DNA from: Agrococcus beijingensis
GTDB lineage: Bacteria; Actinomycetota; Actinomycetes; Actinomycetales; Microbacteriaceae
DNA: 64,000 bases
Reading direction: 5' to 3'
Assembly: GCF_030758955.1 (NCBI RefSeq)
Contig: NZ_CP132360.1
Location: 748,904-812,903, forward strand
Below, in pieces: positions 26,253-35,781 of this stretch. The stretch's first letter is position 1. Each line of letters starts with the position of its first letter. The translations under genes and the position numbers were made by a program. The notes beneath the pieces are model-generated. The model saw only the letters and a program-made list of their open reading frames with translations. It searched no databases and was not told where the DNA came from.

Positions 26253-26308
26253 CCCGTCTGGCCGGGGCGGCGGTTCCTCATCGGCATTGCGCCGGTCGAG
26301 GGGCCGCC
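26109..26308 (+). repeat. ~200-bp direct repeat, left copy
   Basis: From CTGCGGCATCGCGGCCTGCT to GGTCGAGGGGCCGCC this stretch matches 42014-42214 with about ten differences. It covers the last ~48 codons of the LLM monooxygenase locus and the bases after its stop. The two copies are in the same orientation and enclose the 15.7-kb catabolic gene block. Confidence 0.93.
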
Positions 26309-26318
26309 ACCATTCGTC

Positions 26319-26353
26319 GGTCGAGGAGCCGCCGAAGGCGGCGTCACGAGACC
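26319..26353. repeat. REP-like intergenic palindrome
   Basis: GGTCGAGGAGCCGCC and GGCGGCGTCACGAGACC form a stem with a GAA loop and two mismatches. It has the general form of the Microbacteriaceae intergenic palindromes, and lies just past the left copy of the 200-bp repeat. It could serve as a terminator. Confidence 0.55.
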
Positions 26354-26377
26354 TCGCCTCAGCAGGAGCCCGCGACG

Positions 26378-26842
26378 TCAGCGTCTCAGCGCCGGTTGAA
26401 CGCGGCCACCGCCGAGCTTCAGCGTCGGTGCCCCGCCCAGCAGCAGCACCTCCTCCGGCGCAAGCCGCTGCAGCGCGGTCGGCGACGGCGCTGGCACGCA
26501 CGCGGTGCGGGCCAGCAGCAGCGGCGCCTCGACCGCCCCTGGCAGCGCATCAGGGAAGCCCAGCGCGCTCGCGATCAGGATCTCGTCGAGCACGGCGCGC
26601 GGCACCGAGCCTGTCGGCCGCCACCCGCATGTCGCGCAGATCCTGCATGACGCTGTCGAAGCCCCAGGGCGGCGTGTCCCGTCGACGACGTCTGCGATGA
26701 CCATGAGCCCATCGCGCACGGCGCGATTCGGGCCGTGCGATCGGGTGCGGGCACGAGCCGAGCGCGCGATCAGTACCCGGGCGGCTTCGCCGCACACGTC
26801 CCCCCGGGCTCCAGACATGAGCGGGAGTTGCCGGGGCCGCAT
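26378..26842 (-). pseudogene. Cell-wall-binding repeat 2 protein remnant
   Basis: On the minus strand, EILIASALGFPDALPGAVEA, PLLLARTACVPAPSPTALQR and LAPEEVLLLGGAPTLKLGGG match one unit of the cell-wall-binding repeat 2 found in secreted actinobacterial and clostridial proteins. Upstream residues are scrambled and a better match to the preceding unit (SVMQDLRDMRVAADRLG) sits in another frame, so the piece is frameshifted as well as truncated. It is probably debris carried at the left edge of the catabolic island. Confidence 0.5.
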
Positions 26843-26875
26843 ACCCGACGCCCTACGCGCGAAGCGATGCGTCCG

Positions 26876-27625
26876 TCAGTCGGTCAGTGCGAGCGCCCGG
26901 ATGGGGCTGGCGCTGGACCCTTCCAGTGGCAGCGGCACGCCGACGAACTGGAACCGGCGGGCCGGGATGCGATCGATCCCGACCAGGTTCTCGATGATCC
27001 CGATGAAGTCGTCCGCGGCGAGCCCGAGCACCTCGGGGCGCAGGAAGTTGGTGTGAATGGGTGCCGTCAGTGCCCCGCTGGTAGTCTCCGGCGTCGCGAG
27101 GTCGACGCCGAGCGTGCGGATGCCTCGCGCCCTCAGCCACTCTCCCGACTCCTTGCTCAGGCCCGGGTGGTCGCGGAGGTAGACCTCGGGATCGGTATCG
27201 GCGAACCGTGACCAGCCGGTGTGGACGAGCACGATGTCGCCCGCGCCGATGGTCACGTCTGCGGCCTGCTCAGCTCGCTCCAGCGCGCCGGGCGTGATGG
27301 TGCCGCGCGCCTCCGCGTCGGCTGCGCAGTCAAGCCAGACGGCGGTGCCGAAACCGTACTCGAGGGGGATCCGCTCCGCAGTGAAGTGGGTGTCGGGGTT
27401 GGCGTGCCACGGCGCGTCCATGTGCGTGCCGGTGTTGCCATTCATCACCCACTGCTCGTTCTGAAACGAGACGCGCGTGCCGTCGTAGTCGTTGCGGCGC
27501 TCCGTGTGCGCGTAGCCCCAGTGGTTGAGCGAGCCGGCGATCTTGATCGGCGTGCGGCCGTGCGTCGGATGACCAGCCATGCCCTCACGGATCACGTGCG
27601 TCAGATCAGTCACTGTCTGGTCCAC
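26876..27625 (-). CDS. Cyclase-family (kynurenine formamidase-like) hydrolase
   Basis: This 249-residue metal-dependent hydrolase has NGNTGTHMDAPWHANPDTHF, which contains the HxGTHxDxPxH metal-binding signature, then VLVHTGWSRF, GVDLATPETT and a late VGVPLPLEGSSASPIRALAL. Characterised relatives open amide or lactone-like bonds (N-formylkynurenine, isatin, cyclic imides). In this cluster a role in opening a ring or cleaving an intermediate is inferred. It starts at GTG 27625 with a GAGAGG upstream. It is the last gene of the leftward run, separated from the ABC genes by the hairpin at 27692-27725. Confidence 0.85.
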   Translation of the reverse strand: MDQTVTDLTHVIREGMAGHPTHGRTPIKIAGSLNHWGYAHTERRNDYDGTRVSFQNEQWVMNGNTGTHMDAPWHANPDTHFTAERIPLEYGFGTAVWLDCAADAEARGTITPGALERAEQAADVTIGAGDIVLVHTGWSRFADTDPEVYLRDHPGLSKESGEWLRARGIRTLGVDLATPETTSGALTAPIHTNFLRPEVLGLAADDFIGIIENLVGIDRIPARRFQFVGVPLPLEGSSASPIRALALTD

Positions 27626-27691
27626 GGGTCGGCCTCTCGGTTCGGTGTCGGGGCTATGTGCGGCGAGATCCGCAGCGCGCGGGGTGCGTTC

Positions 27692-27725
27692 GCGGGTGCT
27701 GCCGAGTGGTCTCGGCAGCACCCGC
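27692..27725 (-). terminator. Perfect 15-bp hairpin behind the binding-protein gene
   Basis: GCGGGTGCTGCCGAG (27692-27706) and its exact inverse (27711-27725) flank a TGGT loop. It lies 43 bp after the stop of the substrate-binding-protein gene and before the cyclase-family gene. It should partly end the transcript or protect the abundant binding-protein mRNA. Confidence 0.8.
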
Positions 27726-27768
27726 GCCTGCATGGTGATGAGATGCCTCAGATCGGTGGAGTGCTGAC

Positions 27769-29037
27769 CTAGCGGTCTTCGTCCCAGCCCGGAAGCGGCA
27801 CGTTGATCGGGTCGGCGAGCGCGAGGTCCTCCGGGAACACCGGAATGATCTCGCCATCCTGCCACTGGCTGACGAAGAATAGGGCGCGGTCGTTCTGGCC
27901 GTTCTCGTTGAACGAAAGGCCGGAGCCGTCGACGCCGGTACGGTCTGCGAGGTCGATCTCGTCGGCTGCTGCGGCGATGCCCTCGGGCGTCAGCTCGTCT
28001 GCGGCCCGCATCGTGTCGAATAGTGCCATGGCGCCCATGAATCCGTTCATGTCGAAGGCACCGGGCAGGGCGCCGTCGTTCGCGTCCTGGTAGCGCTCCA
28101 TGAACAGGTCGTAGTAGCCCTTGGCCTCGTCGCTCAGGCCGTCGCTGTTGAGCTGCGAGGAGAAGCCGACGTTGAAGAACCCGTTGCCGGAGTCGCCCAT
28201 CGACTCGATCCACGACTGGTTGACGTGGCCGCCACCCGAGCCGATGATGACCGGCGGCGTGACGCTCGCCGCACGCATCGCGCGGCCGAGGGCCGCTGCA
28301 TCCGCGTCATAGCTCGTGAGCACGAGGACGTCGGGGTTCGAGTCGCGGATCTGCAGCGCGACGCTCGTCAGGTCGGAGCTGTCCAGCGGGTAGGCCGACT
28401 GCATCACGACGTCCATGCCGAACTCGTCGGCCGCGTCGATGACGCCGTTCATGACGTCTTGGCCGTAGGAGTTGCTGACGCCCGCCCATGCGACCGTCAT
28501 CTCCTCAGGAGCCTTGCCGATCTGCTCGGCCAGCTGCTCAGCCGCGAAGGCGACCGAGTCGAGGCCGATGTCCCGTGCCGTCAGCGAGGCGCGGTAGACG
28601 TTGTCGTAGGTACCGTCCGTGATGCCCACGGCCGATGCGCCGGTCTCCCAGTACAGGCCGCCCTCGCCCGTGATGACGGGGATCGCTGCGAGGGCGAGCG
28701 ATGAGCCGAACGTCCCGAGGACGACGTCGATGTCCTCGTTCAGCAGCCGCTCGGCCGCCTGGCGCGCGGACTCGTCGTCCGGTGCGTCCTCGGTCACGAA
28801 CTCGACGGTCGCGCCGTTGATGCCGCCGTCCTCGTTGATGATCTGGCGAGCGATCTCCGAGCCGTCAGCCACGCGGTTGCCGGTGCCCGCGAGCCCGCCG
28901 GTCAGCGGCAGGATGCGACCGATGGTGACGCTGTCACCGTCGCCAGCGCCCTCACCGCCGGCCGCCGCGGAGCAGCCTGCGAGCGTCAGTGCTGTGACGG
29001 CCGCCATGGCCGCACCAGCAATCAGTTTCTTGTTCAT
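27769..29037 (-). CDS. Liv-type ABC importer substrate-binding lipoprotein
   Basis: This 422-residue secreted lipoprotein has signal peptide residues 1-21 ending in lipobox LAGC, then a Gly/Ala-rich linker. The type I periplasmic-binding fold begins at VTIGRILPLTGGLAGTG and carries ADGSEIARQIINEDGGINGA, as in LivJ/LivK relatives. It would capture the solute for the permease genes upstream. Members of this family in catabolic clusters often bind aromatic or alicyclic acids rather than branched-chain amino acids. It sits 23 bp after livF. Confidence 0.93.
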   Translation of the reverse strand: MNKKLIAGAAMAAVTALTLAGCSAAAGGEGAGDGDSVTIGRILPLTGGLAGTGNRVADGSEIARQIINEDGGINGATVEFVTEDAPDDESARQAAERLLNEDIDVVLGTFGSSLALAAIPVITGEGGLYWETGASAVGITDGTYDNVYRASLTARDIGLDSVAFAAEQLAEQIGKAPEEMTVAWAGVSNSYGQDVMNGVIDAADEFGMDVVMQSAYPLDSSDLTSVALQIRDSNPDVLVLTSYDADAAALGRAMRAASVTPPVIIGSGGGHVNQSWIESMGDSGNGFFNVGFSSQLNSDGLSDEAKGYYDLFMERYQDANDGALPGAFDMNGFMGAMALFDTMRAADELTPEGIAAAADEIDLADRTGVDGSGLSFNENGQNDRALFFVSQWQDGEIIPVFPEDLALADPINVPLPGWDEDR

Positions 29038-29060
29038 GGTGTCCTTTCGTTGGGGTGTTG

Positions 29061-29751
29061 CTAGATGCCGAGGTAGGCGGTCTGCAATTCGTTGTTCGCG
29101 AGGAGCTCCTGCGATGACCCGCTAAGCGCGATCGTTCCCTGCTCGATCACGTAGCCGCGGTCGGCGACGCCGAGGGCCTGCGCCACGTTCTGCTCGACGA
29201 GCAGCACCGTGACGCCGTCGTCCTTGACGCGCTCGATCACCTCGAACACCTCGCTGACGATCTTGGGAGCGAGGCCCAGCGAGGGCTCGTCGAGGATCAG
29301 CAGCTCGGGGTCGGCCATCAGCGCACGCGCGATCGCGACCATCTGCTGCTGACCGCCGGAGAGCAAGCCGGCGTGCTGACGGTGCCGTTCCTTCAGGATC
29401 GGGAACAGCTCGTACATGTGCTTGAGGTTCTGCGCCTGCTTACGGCGGGCTCCCGCCGTCGAGGCGCCGAGCATCAGGTTGTCCTCCACGGTCATGCCTC
29501 CGAAGAGGCGGCGCCCCTCCGGGCAGTGGGCGATGCCGAGCTGCGAGATCTCGTGCGACGGCAGGCCGTCGATGGCCTGACCCTTGAACTGGATCGACCC
29601 GCCGCGCGGCTTCACCAGTCCCGAGATCGCCTTCAGCGTCGTGGTCTTGCCGGCGCCGTTGTTGCCGAGCAGCGCGACGACCTCGCCCTCGCCGACCGTG
29701 ATGTTTAGGTCGAGGAGCACCTTCGCGCGGCCGTAGGAGACCGCGAGGTTC

Positions 29752-29765
<14 letters not shown>
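29061..29765 (-). CDS. livF: Liv-type ABC importer ATPase (LivF)
   Basis: This 234-residue ATPase energises the importer at the inner face of the membrane. Walker A is GNNGAGKT, the signature LLSGGQQQM, Walker [14 protein letters not shown], with the H-loop replaced by Q in VEQN, as is usual in LivF. The ending LQTAYLGI is also typical of LivF. Its start overlaps the end of livG by 14 bases, showing coupled translation. Confidence 0.95.
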
Positions 29766-30485
<720 letters not shown>

Positions 30486-30489
<4 letters not shown>

Positions 30490-31586
30490 CGCTGTCCCTC
30501 CTGGGTGCCGGCGTCTGCCGCACGCTCTTCGACCGACGACGCATCCGAGCCGAGCTCTTCGACGTGGATCGTCTCGACCGCGCTGGTGGGGATCACCGCG
30601 CTCGGCTTCGGCCGCCGTGTGATCGCGCTCTTGAGCCAGGCGAACCCGTTCCGGATGACGCCGATGAGCCCGTTGGGCAGCAGCAGGATCACGATGATGA
30701 GCAGCGCGCCATAGATCAGGTCGGACAGTCCGGGGATCGACGAGCCGACCGACGCGATGACGTAGTGCTCCAGCAGCGTGATGAGCGTCGCACCAATCAG
30801 GGGGCCGAAGATGCCGACCATGCCGCCGATGATCGCCATCAGCGCCGGCTCCCACGTCACGCTCACCGAGCCGACATTCGACGGCGTGATGTAGAGCGTG
30901 TACTGCGCGAACATCGCACCGGCGAGGGCCGAGAAGAACCCCGAGAGCCCGACCGCGAACATCTTCGTGCGGACTGCGGGGATACCCATCGACCGCGCGC
31001 TGACCTCGTCCTCCTTTACGGCCATCATCTGGTAGCCCAGGCGCGAGCGGCTGAGCACGATCACGACCGCTGCGGTGACGACGTACAGGCCGAGGGTCAC
31101 GTAGACGTACTCATCCTTCGACTGGAAGATGAGGTTCCACAGGCCCGTGTCCTTGGGGATCGAGATGCCCTCGTCGCCGCCCGTGAGCTCGGAGAAGTTC
31201 TGCAGCGCGATGTAGACGATCACGGCGAGGCCGAGCGTCGCCAGCGCGAAGTAGTGCCCCCGTAGGCGCAGGCTGATGGCGCCGATGAACAGCGCGACGA
31301 GCACGGCCAGCAGCGCGGCGATGAGCATCGCCGGGATCGTGCCGATACCCAGGTGCAGTCGCAGCAGCGTGGTGCCGAACGCGCCGATCGCGAACAGCGC
31401 GCCGTGGCCGAGCGAGAAGAGCCCGGTCATGCCGCCGGCGATGTTCCACGCGGTGGCGAACGTCGCGAAGATCAGGATCGTGTTGATGAGATCGAGCGAC
31501 AGTCGACTCGGCCCGCTCAGCGTGTAGATGATCACCAGCACCGCGATGATCGCGAGCGGGATGAATGGCTTGAACCTCTGCAGCAT
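30486..31586 (-). CDS. livM: Liv-type ABC importer permease (LivM)
   Basis: This 366-residue permease has 9-10 membrane helices. FNIAGGMTGLFSLGHGALFAIG-like sequence near residue 50 (WNIAGGMTGLFSLGHGA) and SLRLRGHYFALATLGLAVIV are family hallmarks. The cytoplasmic coupling loop is MMAVKEDEVSARSMGI. The polar C-terminal tail of ~50 residues is longer than usual. The start at 31586 is 3 bp from the stop of livH. Confidence 0.94.
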
Positions 31587-31588
31587 GA

Positions 31589-32467
31589 TCAGCCTCCAAC
31601 CATCGCCGAGTCGAGCGACTTCTTGCCGAACAGCCCGCGCGGGCGGAGGGCCAGGACGAGCACGAACAGGACGAAGATCGACGCCTGCATCCACTGGGTG
31701 CCGAAGAAGTAGCCGGTGAAGGTCTCGATGATGCCGACCAGTAGGCCACCGATGAAGGCGCCGCCGACCGAGCCGAAGCCGCCGAGCACGACGATCACGA
31801 AGCTCGTCAGCACGTAGTTGAGGCCGGTCGTCGAGTTCACCGACGTGAACGGCGCTAGCAGGACGCCCGCGGCGACCGCGAAGGCTGTGCCGAGCATGAA
31901 GACGATCGCGTACGTGCGATTGATGCGCAAGCCGACGACCTTCGCCGCGTAGTTGTCCTCCGACACCGCGCGGATCTGCTTGCCCATGCGCGTGCGATAG
32001 AGGAAGAACCACAGCGCGGCGACGAGCAGGATGCCGCCCAGGAACGCGATCACGCGACCGGCCTCGACCTGCACGCCGAAGACGTCGACGCGGGACGACG
32101 CGAACGGGTCGGAGATCGCGAACGTGCGCGACCCGAAGGCCATGAGCGCGACCGCCTGCAGTGCGATGCTGAGGCCCAGCGTCGTGAAGATCTGGACGTT
32201 GATCGACTTCCCCAGCGTCGGCCGGATGATGGCGATGTAGACCAGGAAGGCCAGCGGCAGGGAGGCGATCACCACGAGCAGCCCGGCGAGGTAGGGGTTC
32301 ATTCCGGTAGTGGTGACCACGACGATCGTCCCCATGATGCCGAGCATGACGAACTCGCCGTGCGCGAAGTTCATCACGTCCATGACGCCGAAGATGAGTG
32401 TGAGGCCAACCGCCACGAGGGCAAGTACGCCACCGGCCATGATGCCGAGTACGAGCAGGTCCCACAT
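31589..32467 (-). CDS. livH: Liv-type ABC importer permease (LivH)
   Basis: This 292-residue permease has about eight helices. GVMDVMNFAHGEFVMLGI near the N-terminus and the coupling loop RAVSEDNYAAKVVGLRINR identify LivH, followed by VLGGFGSVGGAFIGGLLVGI. It would form the transmembrane channel with LivM. I chose ATG 32467 (an AAGGAG lies upstream); the frame is open further but not protein-like. It is the first gene of the five importer genes and follows the SDR at 32565-33446. Confidence 0.94.
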   Translation of the reverse strand: MWDLLVLGIMAGGVLALVAVGLTLIFGVMDVMNFAHGEFVMLGIMGTIVVVTTTGMNPYLAGLLVVIASLPLAFLVYIAIIRPTLGKSINVQIFTTLGLSIALQAVALMAFGSRTFAISDPFASSRVDVFGVQVEAGRVIAFLGGILLVAALWFFLYRTRMGKQIRAVSEDNYAAKVVGLRINRTYAIVFMLGTAFAVAAGVLLAPFTSVNSTTGLNYVLTSFVIVVLGGFGSVGGAFIGGLLVGIIETFTGYFFGTQWMQASIFVLFVLVLALRPRGLFGKKSLDSAMVGG

Positions 32468-32564
32468 AGGGCGGCTCCTTTCTAGACGTTGGGAATGGGT
32501 GAGCGGAGGGTGTCTCCGTGGTCTGCGGCATCGCCTTCGATGCGTGCCGACCGGGTGCGCAGCA

Positions 32565-33446
32565 TCAGCCGCTGCTGGAGCCGGGGAGCTGCTCGTGCGA
32601 CCGCGGCGAGCTCGGCAGCTCGGATTCCCAGTGCTGCACGTTCTGGGCGGCGACCGCGCGCTGGCTGCGATCCCAGGCAGCGCTCGTGTAGAGCGGCCGG
32701 AGCCAGTGGATGGCGCGATAGAGCTTCGGCACGTAGGTGGTGCGCGCTCGCCGCAGGATGGAGTCCGCGTAGGCATCGGCGACGTCGTCGACGCGGTTGG
32801 TCATGCTCAGCGGCCACGGCAGGCTGCTGCTCGAGCTGGCGCGAGAGGTGGCGCCCTGGAGCATAGGCGTGTTGGTCCAGCCGGGGTAGAAGACGCCGAC
32901 CGTGACTCCGCGGTGCAGCACCTCCAGGCGCAGGGCGCCGGCGAACGCGTCGACGCCCGCCTTTGCCGCCGCATACGCCGACGACTTCGGCGTGTGCTTC
33001 AGGACTGCGGCCGAGCAGGTGAACGCGATGTGCCCGCGCGAGGCGATGACGTGCTCCAGCGTGGCCTTGACGGTGCGGATCTGCCCCGACAGGTTGATGT
33101 CGATGATGCGCAGCAGCTGCTCGGCGCTGGAGGCGCGCACCGTGCTGGCGCTGCCGATGCCGGCGTTGGCGACGACCACGTCGATCCGGCCGAACCGGCG
33201 CACGGTGGCTTCGGCCGCAGCCTCGAGCGAAGCGACATCCGTCACGTCTGCCTGCAGGCCGATGTGGTCAGCGCCCAGTGCCTCGGCAGCCGCCACGGCT
33301 TGATCGCCGGCTTGGTCGACGAGGGCGACCTTGCAGCCGCGCGCGGCGAGGCGCTGTGCTGTGGCCAGGCCGATGCCGCTGGCACCGCCGGTGATGAAGA
33401 CCGCCTGCTCGGTGGCCTGGCCGGTCTGGGAAGGGGAGGTCATCAT
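32565..33446 (-). CDS. Short-chain dehydrogenase/reductase
   Basis: This 293-residue classical SDR has FITGGASGIGLATAQ (cofactor loop TGxxxGIG), VDQAGD at the cofactor-choosing strand, ADVTDVASL, VVANAGIGSA, and the catalytic set TCSAAVLKHTPKSSAYAAAK with Ser, Tyr and Lys in order. A C-terminal extension of about 40 residues is longer than in typical SDRs. Two ATGs lie side by side at 33446 and 33443. In this cluster it probably oxidises a secondary alcohol to a ketone. Confidence 0.9.
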   Translation of the reverse strand: MMTSPSQTGQATEQAVFITGGASGIGLATAQRLAARGCKVALVDQAGDQAVAAAEALGADHIGLQADVTDVASLEAAAEATVRRFGRIDVVVANAGIGSASTVRASSAEQLLRIIDINLSGQIRTVKATLEHVIASRGHIAFTCSAAVLKHTPKSSAYAAAKAGVDAFAGALRLEVLHRGVTVGVFYPGWTNTPMLQGATSRASSSSSLPWPLSMTNRVDDVADAYADSILRRARTTYVPKLYRAIHWLRPLYTSAAWDRSQRAVAAQNVQHWESELPSSPRSHEQLPGSSSG

Positions 33447-33504
33447 TGCGCTTTCGATCCGCTGCGGAAGGTGCACGGGCGCGCCGTCACGCGCCCAGAG
33501 GGGT

Positions 33505-34272
33505 CTACTGCATGTGCGAGCCGCCGTTGACATCGACCGTGGCTCCGGTGATGAACGACGAGTCGGGGTCGGTGAGGAATCGCACCGTGTGGGCCACGTC
33601 GCCCGCCGTGCCGAGCCGGCCGACCGGGATGGTCGATGCGTAGTCGGCGTTGACCGAGGCTCCCACCATGCTCGCCATGCCTGCGGCGATGCGCCCGGGG
33701 GCGACCGCGTTCACGGTGATGCCGTGCTGCGCGAGCTCCTGCCCGAAGGCACGGGTGATGCCCAGCACGCCGGTCTTCGTCGCCGCGTAGTGGAGGCCAC
33801 CGAGGCGACCGCCATACCGTGCGGCAACGGATGCGATGTTCACGATACGGCCATATCCCTGCTCGATCATGTCCGGCGCGAGTGCCTGCACGCCGAGGAA
33901 GGGGCCCGTGAGATTGACGCCGACGACGGCGTTCCACTCGTCCAGCGGGATGTCGACGCCGTCGAGCTTCTTCCCGTCATGCTTCGGCGAGATGCCCGCG
34001 TTGTTGACCAGGATCGTCGGAGCACCGAAGCGCTCGAGCGCGGCTTCCCGGATGGCACGCCAGCCGTCGACCGACGCGACATCGGCGACGACGGTCGCAA
34101 GGCGATCCGCAACGTCCGCCAGCCGCTCGCGCAGCGCGGCGAGCGACGCCTCGTTGACGTCGGACGCGACGACCTGGTCGCCACGGCCGAGCAGCGCCTC
34201 GACGATCGAGGTGCCGAGGCCGCCGGCTGCACCGGTGACGACGGCGATCTGCTGACGATCTGCGCTGCTCAT
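33505..34272 (-). CDS. Short-chain dehydrogenase/reductase
   Basis: This 255-residue classical SDR has VVTGAAGGLGTSIVEALL at the cofactor loop, ASDVNE at the NAD-type acidic position, ILVNNAGISPKHDG and catalytic NIASVAARYGGRLGGLHYAA followed by TK. The C-terminus FITGATVDVNGGSHMQ is the family's usual ending. Its ATG overlaps the end of the monooxygenase gene by 4 bases (34269-34272), which ties it to the Baeyer-Villiger step. It probably makes the ketone substrate or reduces a product. Confidence 0.92.
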   Translation of the reverse strand: MSSADRQQIAVVTGAAGGLGTSIVEALLGRGDQVVASDVNEASLAALRERLADVADRLATVVADVASVDGWRAIREAALERFGAPTILVNNAGISPKHDGKKLDGVDIPLDEWNAVVGVNLTGPFLGVQALAPDMIEQGYGRIVNIASVAARYGGRLGGLHYAATKTGVLGITRAFGQELAQHGITVNAVAPGRIAAGMASMVGASVNADYASTIPVGRLGTAGDVAHTVRFLTDPDSSFITGATVDVNGGSHMQ

Positions 34273-35753
34273 GCTGCGGCTCCCGCCAGCTCGATCTCGT
34301 ACGGGTCGGTCGCGAAGGTGCTGTTCACTTCGCGGAAGGTGAAGGAGAAGTCCGGCCACAGAGTGGTGAGGCGGCCCGAGCGCGGGTCGACATACCAGCT
34401 GCTGCAACCGCCTGAGAGCCAGACGGTGCCGGCGCTCAGCTCCTCGAGCTCCTGCATGTACGCCTCCTGCTCCTCGGCGCGCACCTCAAGGACCTCGCCG
34501 GAGTGGGCGCGCTTGAGCGCCTCGAGGACGTACTCCATCTGCGCTTCCGCGATGTAGATGGCAGAGTTGTGACCGAGACCTGTGTTCGGGCCCTTCAGGA
34601 ACCACATGTTGGGGAAGCCGCTGACGGCCATGGTCTTGTACGCCTCCATACCGCGGCCCCAGTGCTCGTGCAGAGTCCGGCCGTCGCGGCCATAGGTGTG
34701 GTGGGCCATCGGGATGTCGGTCGCCTCGAAGCCGGTCGCCGAGATGATCACGTCGACCTGGTGCTCGACGCCGTCCGCCCCGATGATGCCGGTCGGCGTG
34801 ATGGCCGTGACACCACCTGTGACGAGCTCGACGTTGTCGCGCAGGAAGGCCGGGTAGTAGTCGTTCGACTTCAGGATGCGCTTGCACCCGATCGTGTAGT
34901 CGGGGGTGAGCCGGTCGCGCAGCGGCCCCTCGGGAATCTGGTTCGCGAGGTGTCCGAGCGCTGCCTTCGTGACGGTGTCGATCAGCGTCTGGGTGCCGCG
35001 GCGCTGCGCGTAGCGCTCTTCGTTCGCCCAGAAGAGGTCGTCACGGATCCGCTTCATCAGCTCCGGTCGGCGAGCGAACATTCGCTTCTGCGCCTCGGTG
35101 TATTTCGGGTCGTGGCGCGGCGTGACATACGCGGCGGAGCGCTGGATGACGACGAGCTGTTCGGCGAGCTTCGCCACTTCCGGCACGATCTGGATGGCGC
35201 TCGCACCCGAGCCGATGAGCGCGACGCGCTTCCCGGTCAGGTCGACCGAGTGGTCCCACTGCGCCGAGTGGAACAGCGCGCCCTGGAAGGAGTCGATCCC
35301 GGGAACATCCGGGAACTTCGCGTCCGACAGGTAGCCCGTGGCCATGACGAGCGCGGGAGCCTCGAAGGCGTCGGCACCCGAGCGTGCGATCCACAGCTTG
35401 CGCTCGTCGTCCCAGCGGAGGCTCTCGACGTTCGTGTTGAAGCGGATGCGGGGCAGCACGCCCTCGGCCTCGGCCACGCTCTGCATGTACTCGAGGATCT
35501 CCGGCTGCTGGGCGTGCATCTTCGTCCAGTTGGGATTCAGCGCGAACGAGTACGAGTACAGGTGCGACGGCACGTCGCACTCGGCTCCCGGGTAGGTGTT
35601 GTCGCGCCAGGCGCCGCCGACGGTGTGACCGCGCTCCAGGATGACGTAGCGCTGGTCGGTCTCGCGCTCCAGGTGGACACCGATGCCGACGCCCGAGAAC
35701 CCGGCGCCGATGATGAGGACATCCGTCCTCGTGGTCGTTGCGATCTCACTCAT
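34269..35753 (-). CDS. Baeyer-Villiger-type flavin monooxygenase
   Basis: This 494-residue FAD/NADPH monooxygenase would insert oxygen beside a ketone to give an ester or lactone. FAD-binding GAGFSG lies at 16-21, the class signature FQGALFHSAQWD (FxGxxxHxxxWD) at 156-167, and the NADPH-binding IGSGASA at 180-186. LISATGFEATD-like sequence (IISATGFEATDIPM) and MWFLKGPNTGLGHNS follow. The final-residue variant WD rather than WP of the signature is accepted in the family. The neighbours (two SDRs, two hydrolases, an ene-reductase) support a ring-ketone pathway. Confidence 0.92.
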   Translation of the reverse strand: MSEIATTTRTDVLIIGAGFSGVGIGVHLERETDQRYVILERGHTVGGAWRDNTYPGAECDVPSHLYSYSFALNPNWTKMHAQQPEILEYMQSVAEAEGVLPRIRFNTNVESLRWDDERKLWIARSGADAFEAPALVMATGYLSDAKFPDVPGIDSFQGALFHSAQWDHSVDLTGKRVALIGSGASAIQIVPEVAKLAEQLVVIQRSAAYVTPRHDPKYTEAQKRMFARRPELMKRIRDDLFWANEERYAQRRGTQTLIDTVTKAALGHLANQIPEGPLRDRLTPDYTIGCKRILKSNDYYPAFLRDNVELVTGGVTAITPTGIIGADGVEHQVDVIISATGFEATDIPMAHHTYGRDGRTLHEHWGRGMEAYKTMAVSGFPNMWFLKGPNTGLGHNSAIYIAEAQMEYVLEALKRAHSGEVLEVRAEEQEAYMQELEELSAGTVWLSGGCSSWYVDPRSGRLTTLWPDFSFTFREVNSTFATDPYEIELAGAAA

Positions 35754-35781
35754 GCTGTGCTCCTCGTGTCTCTTGCTCGCG

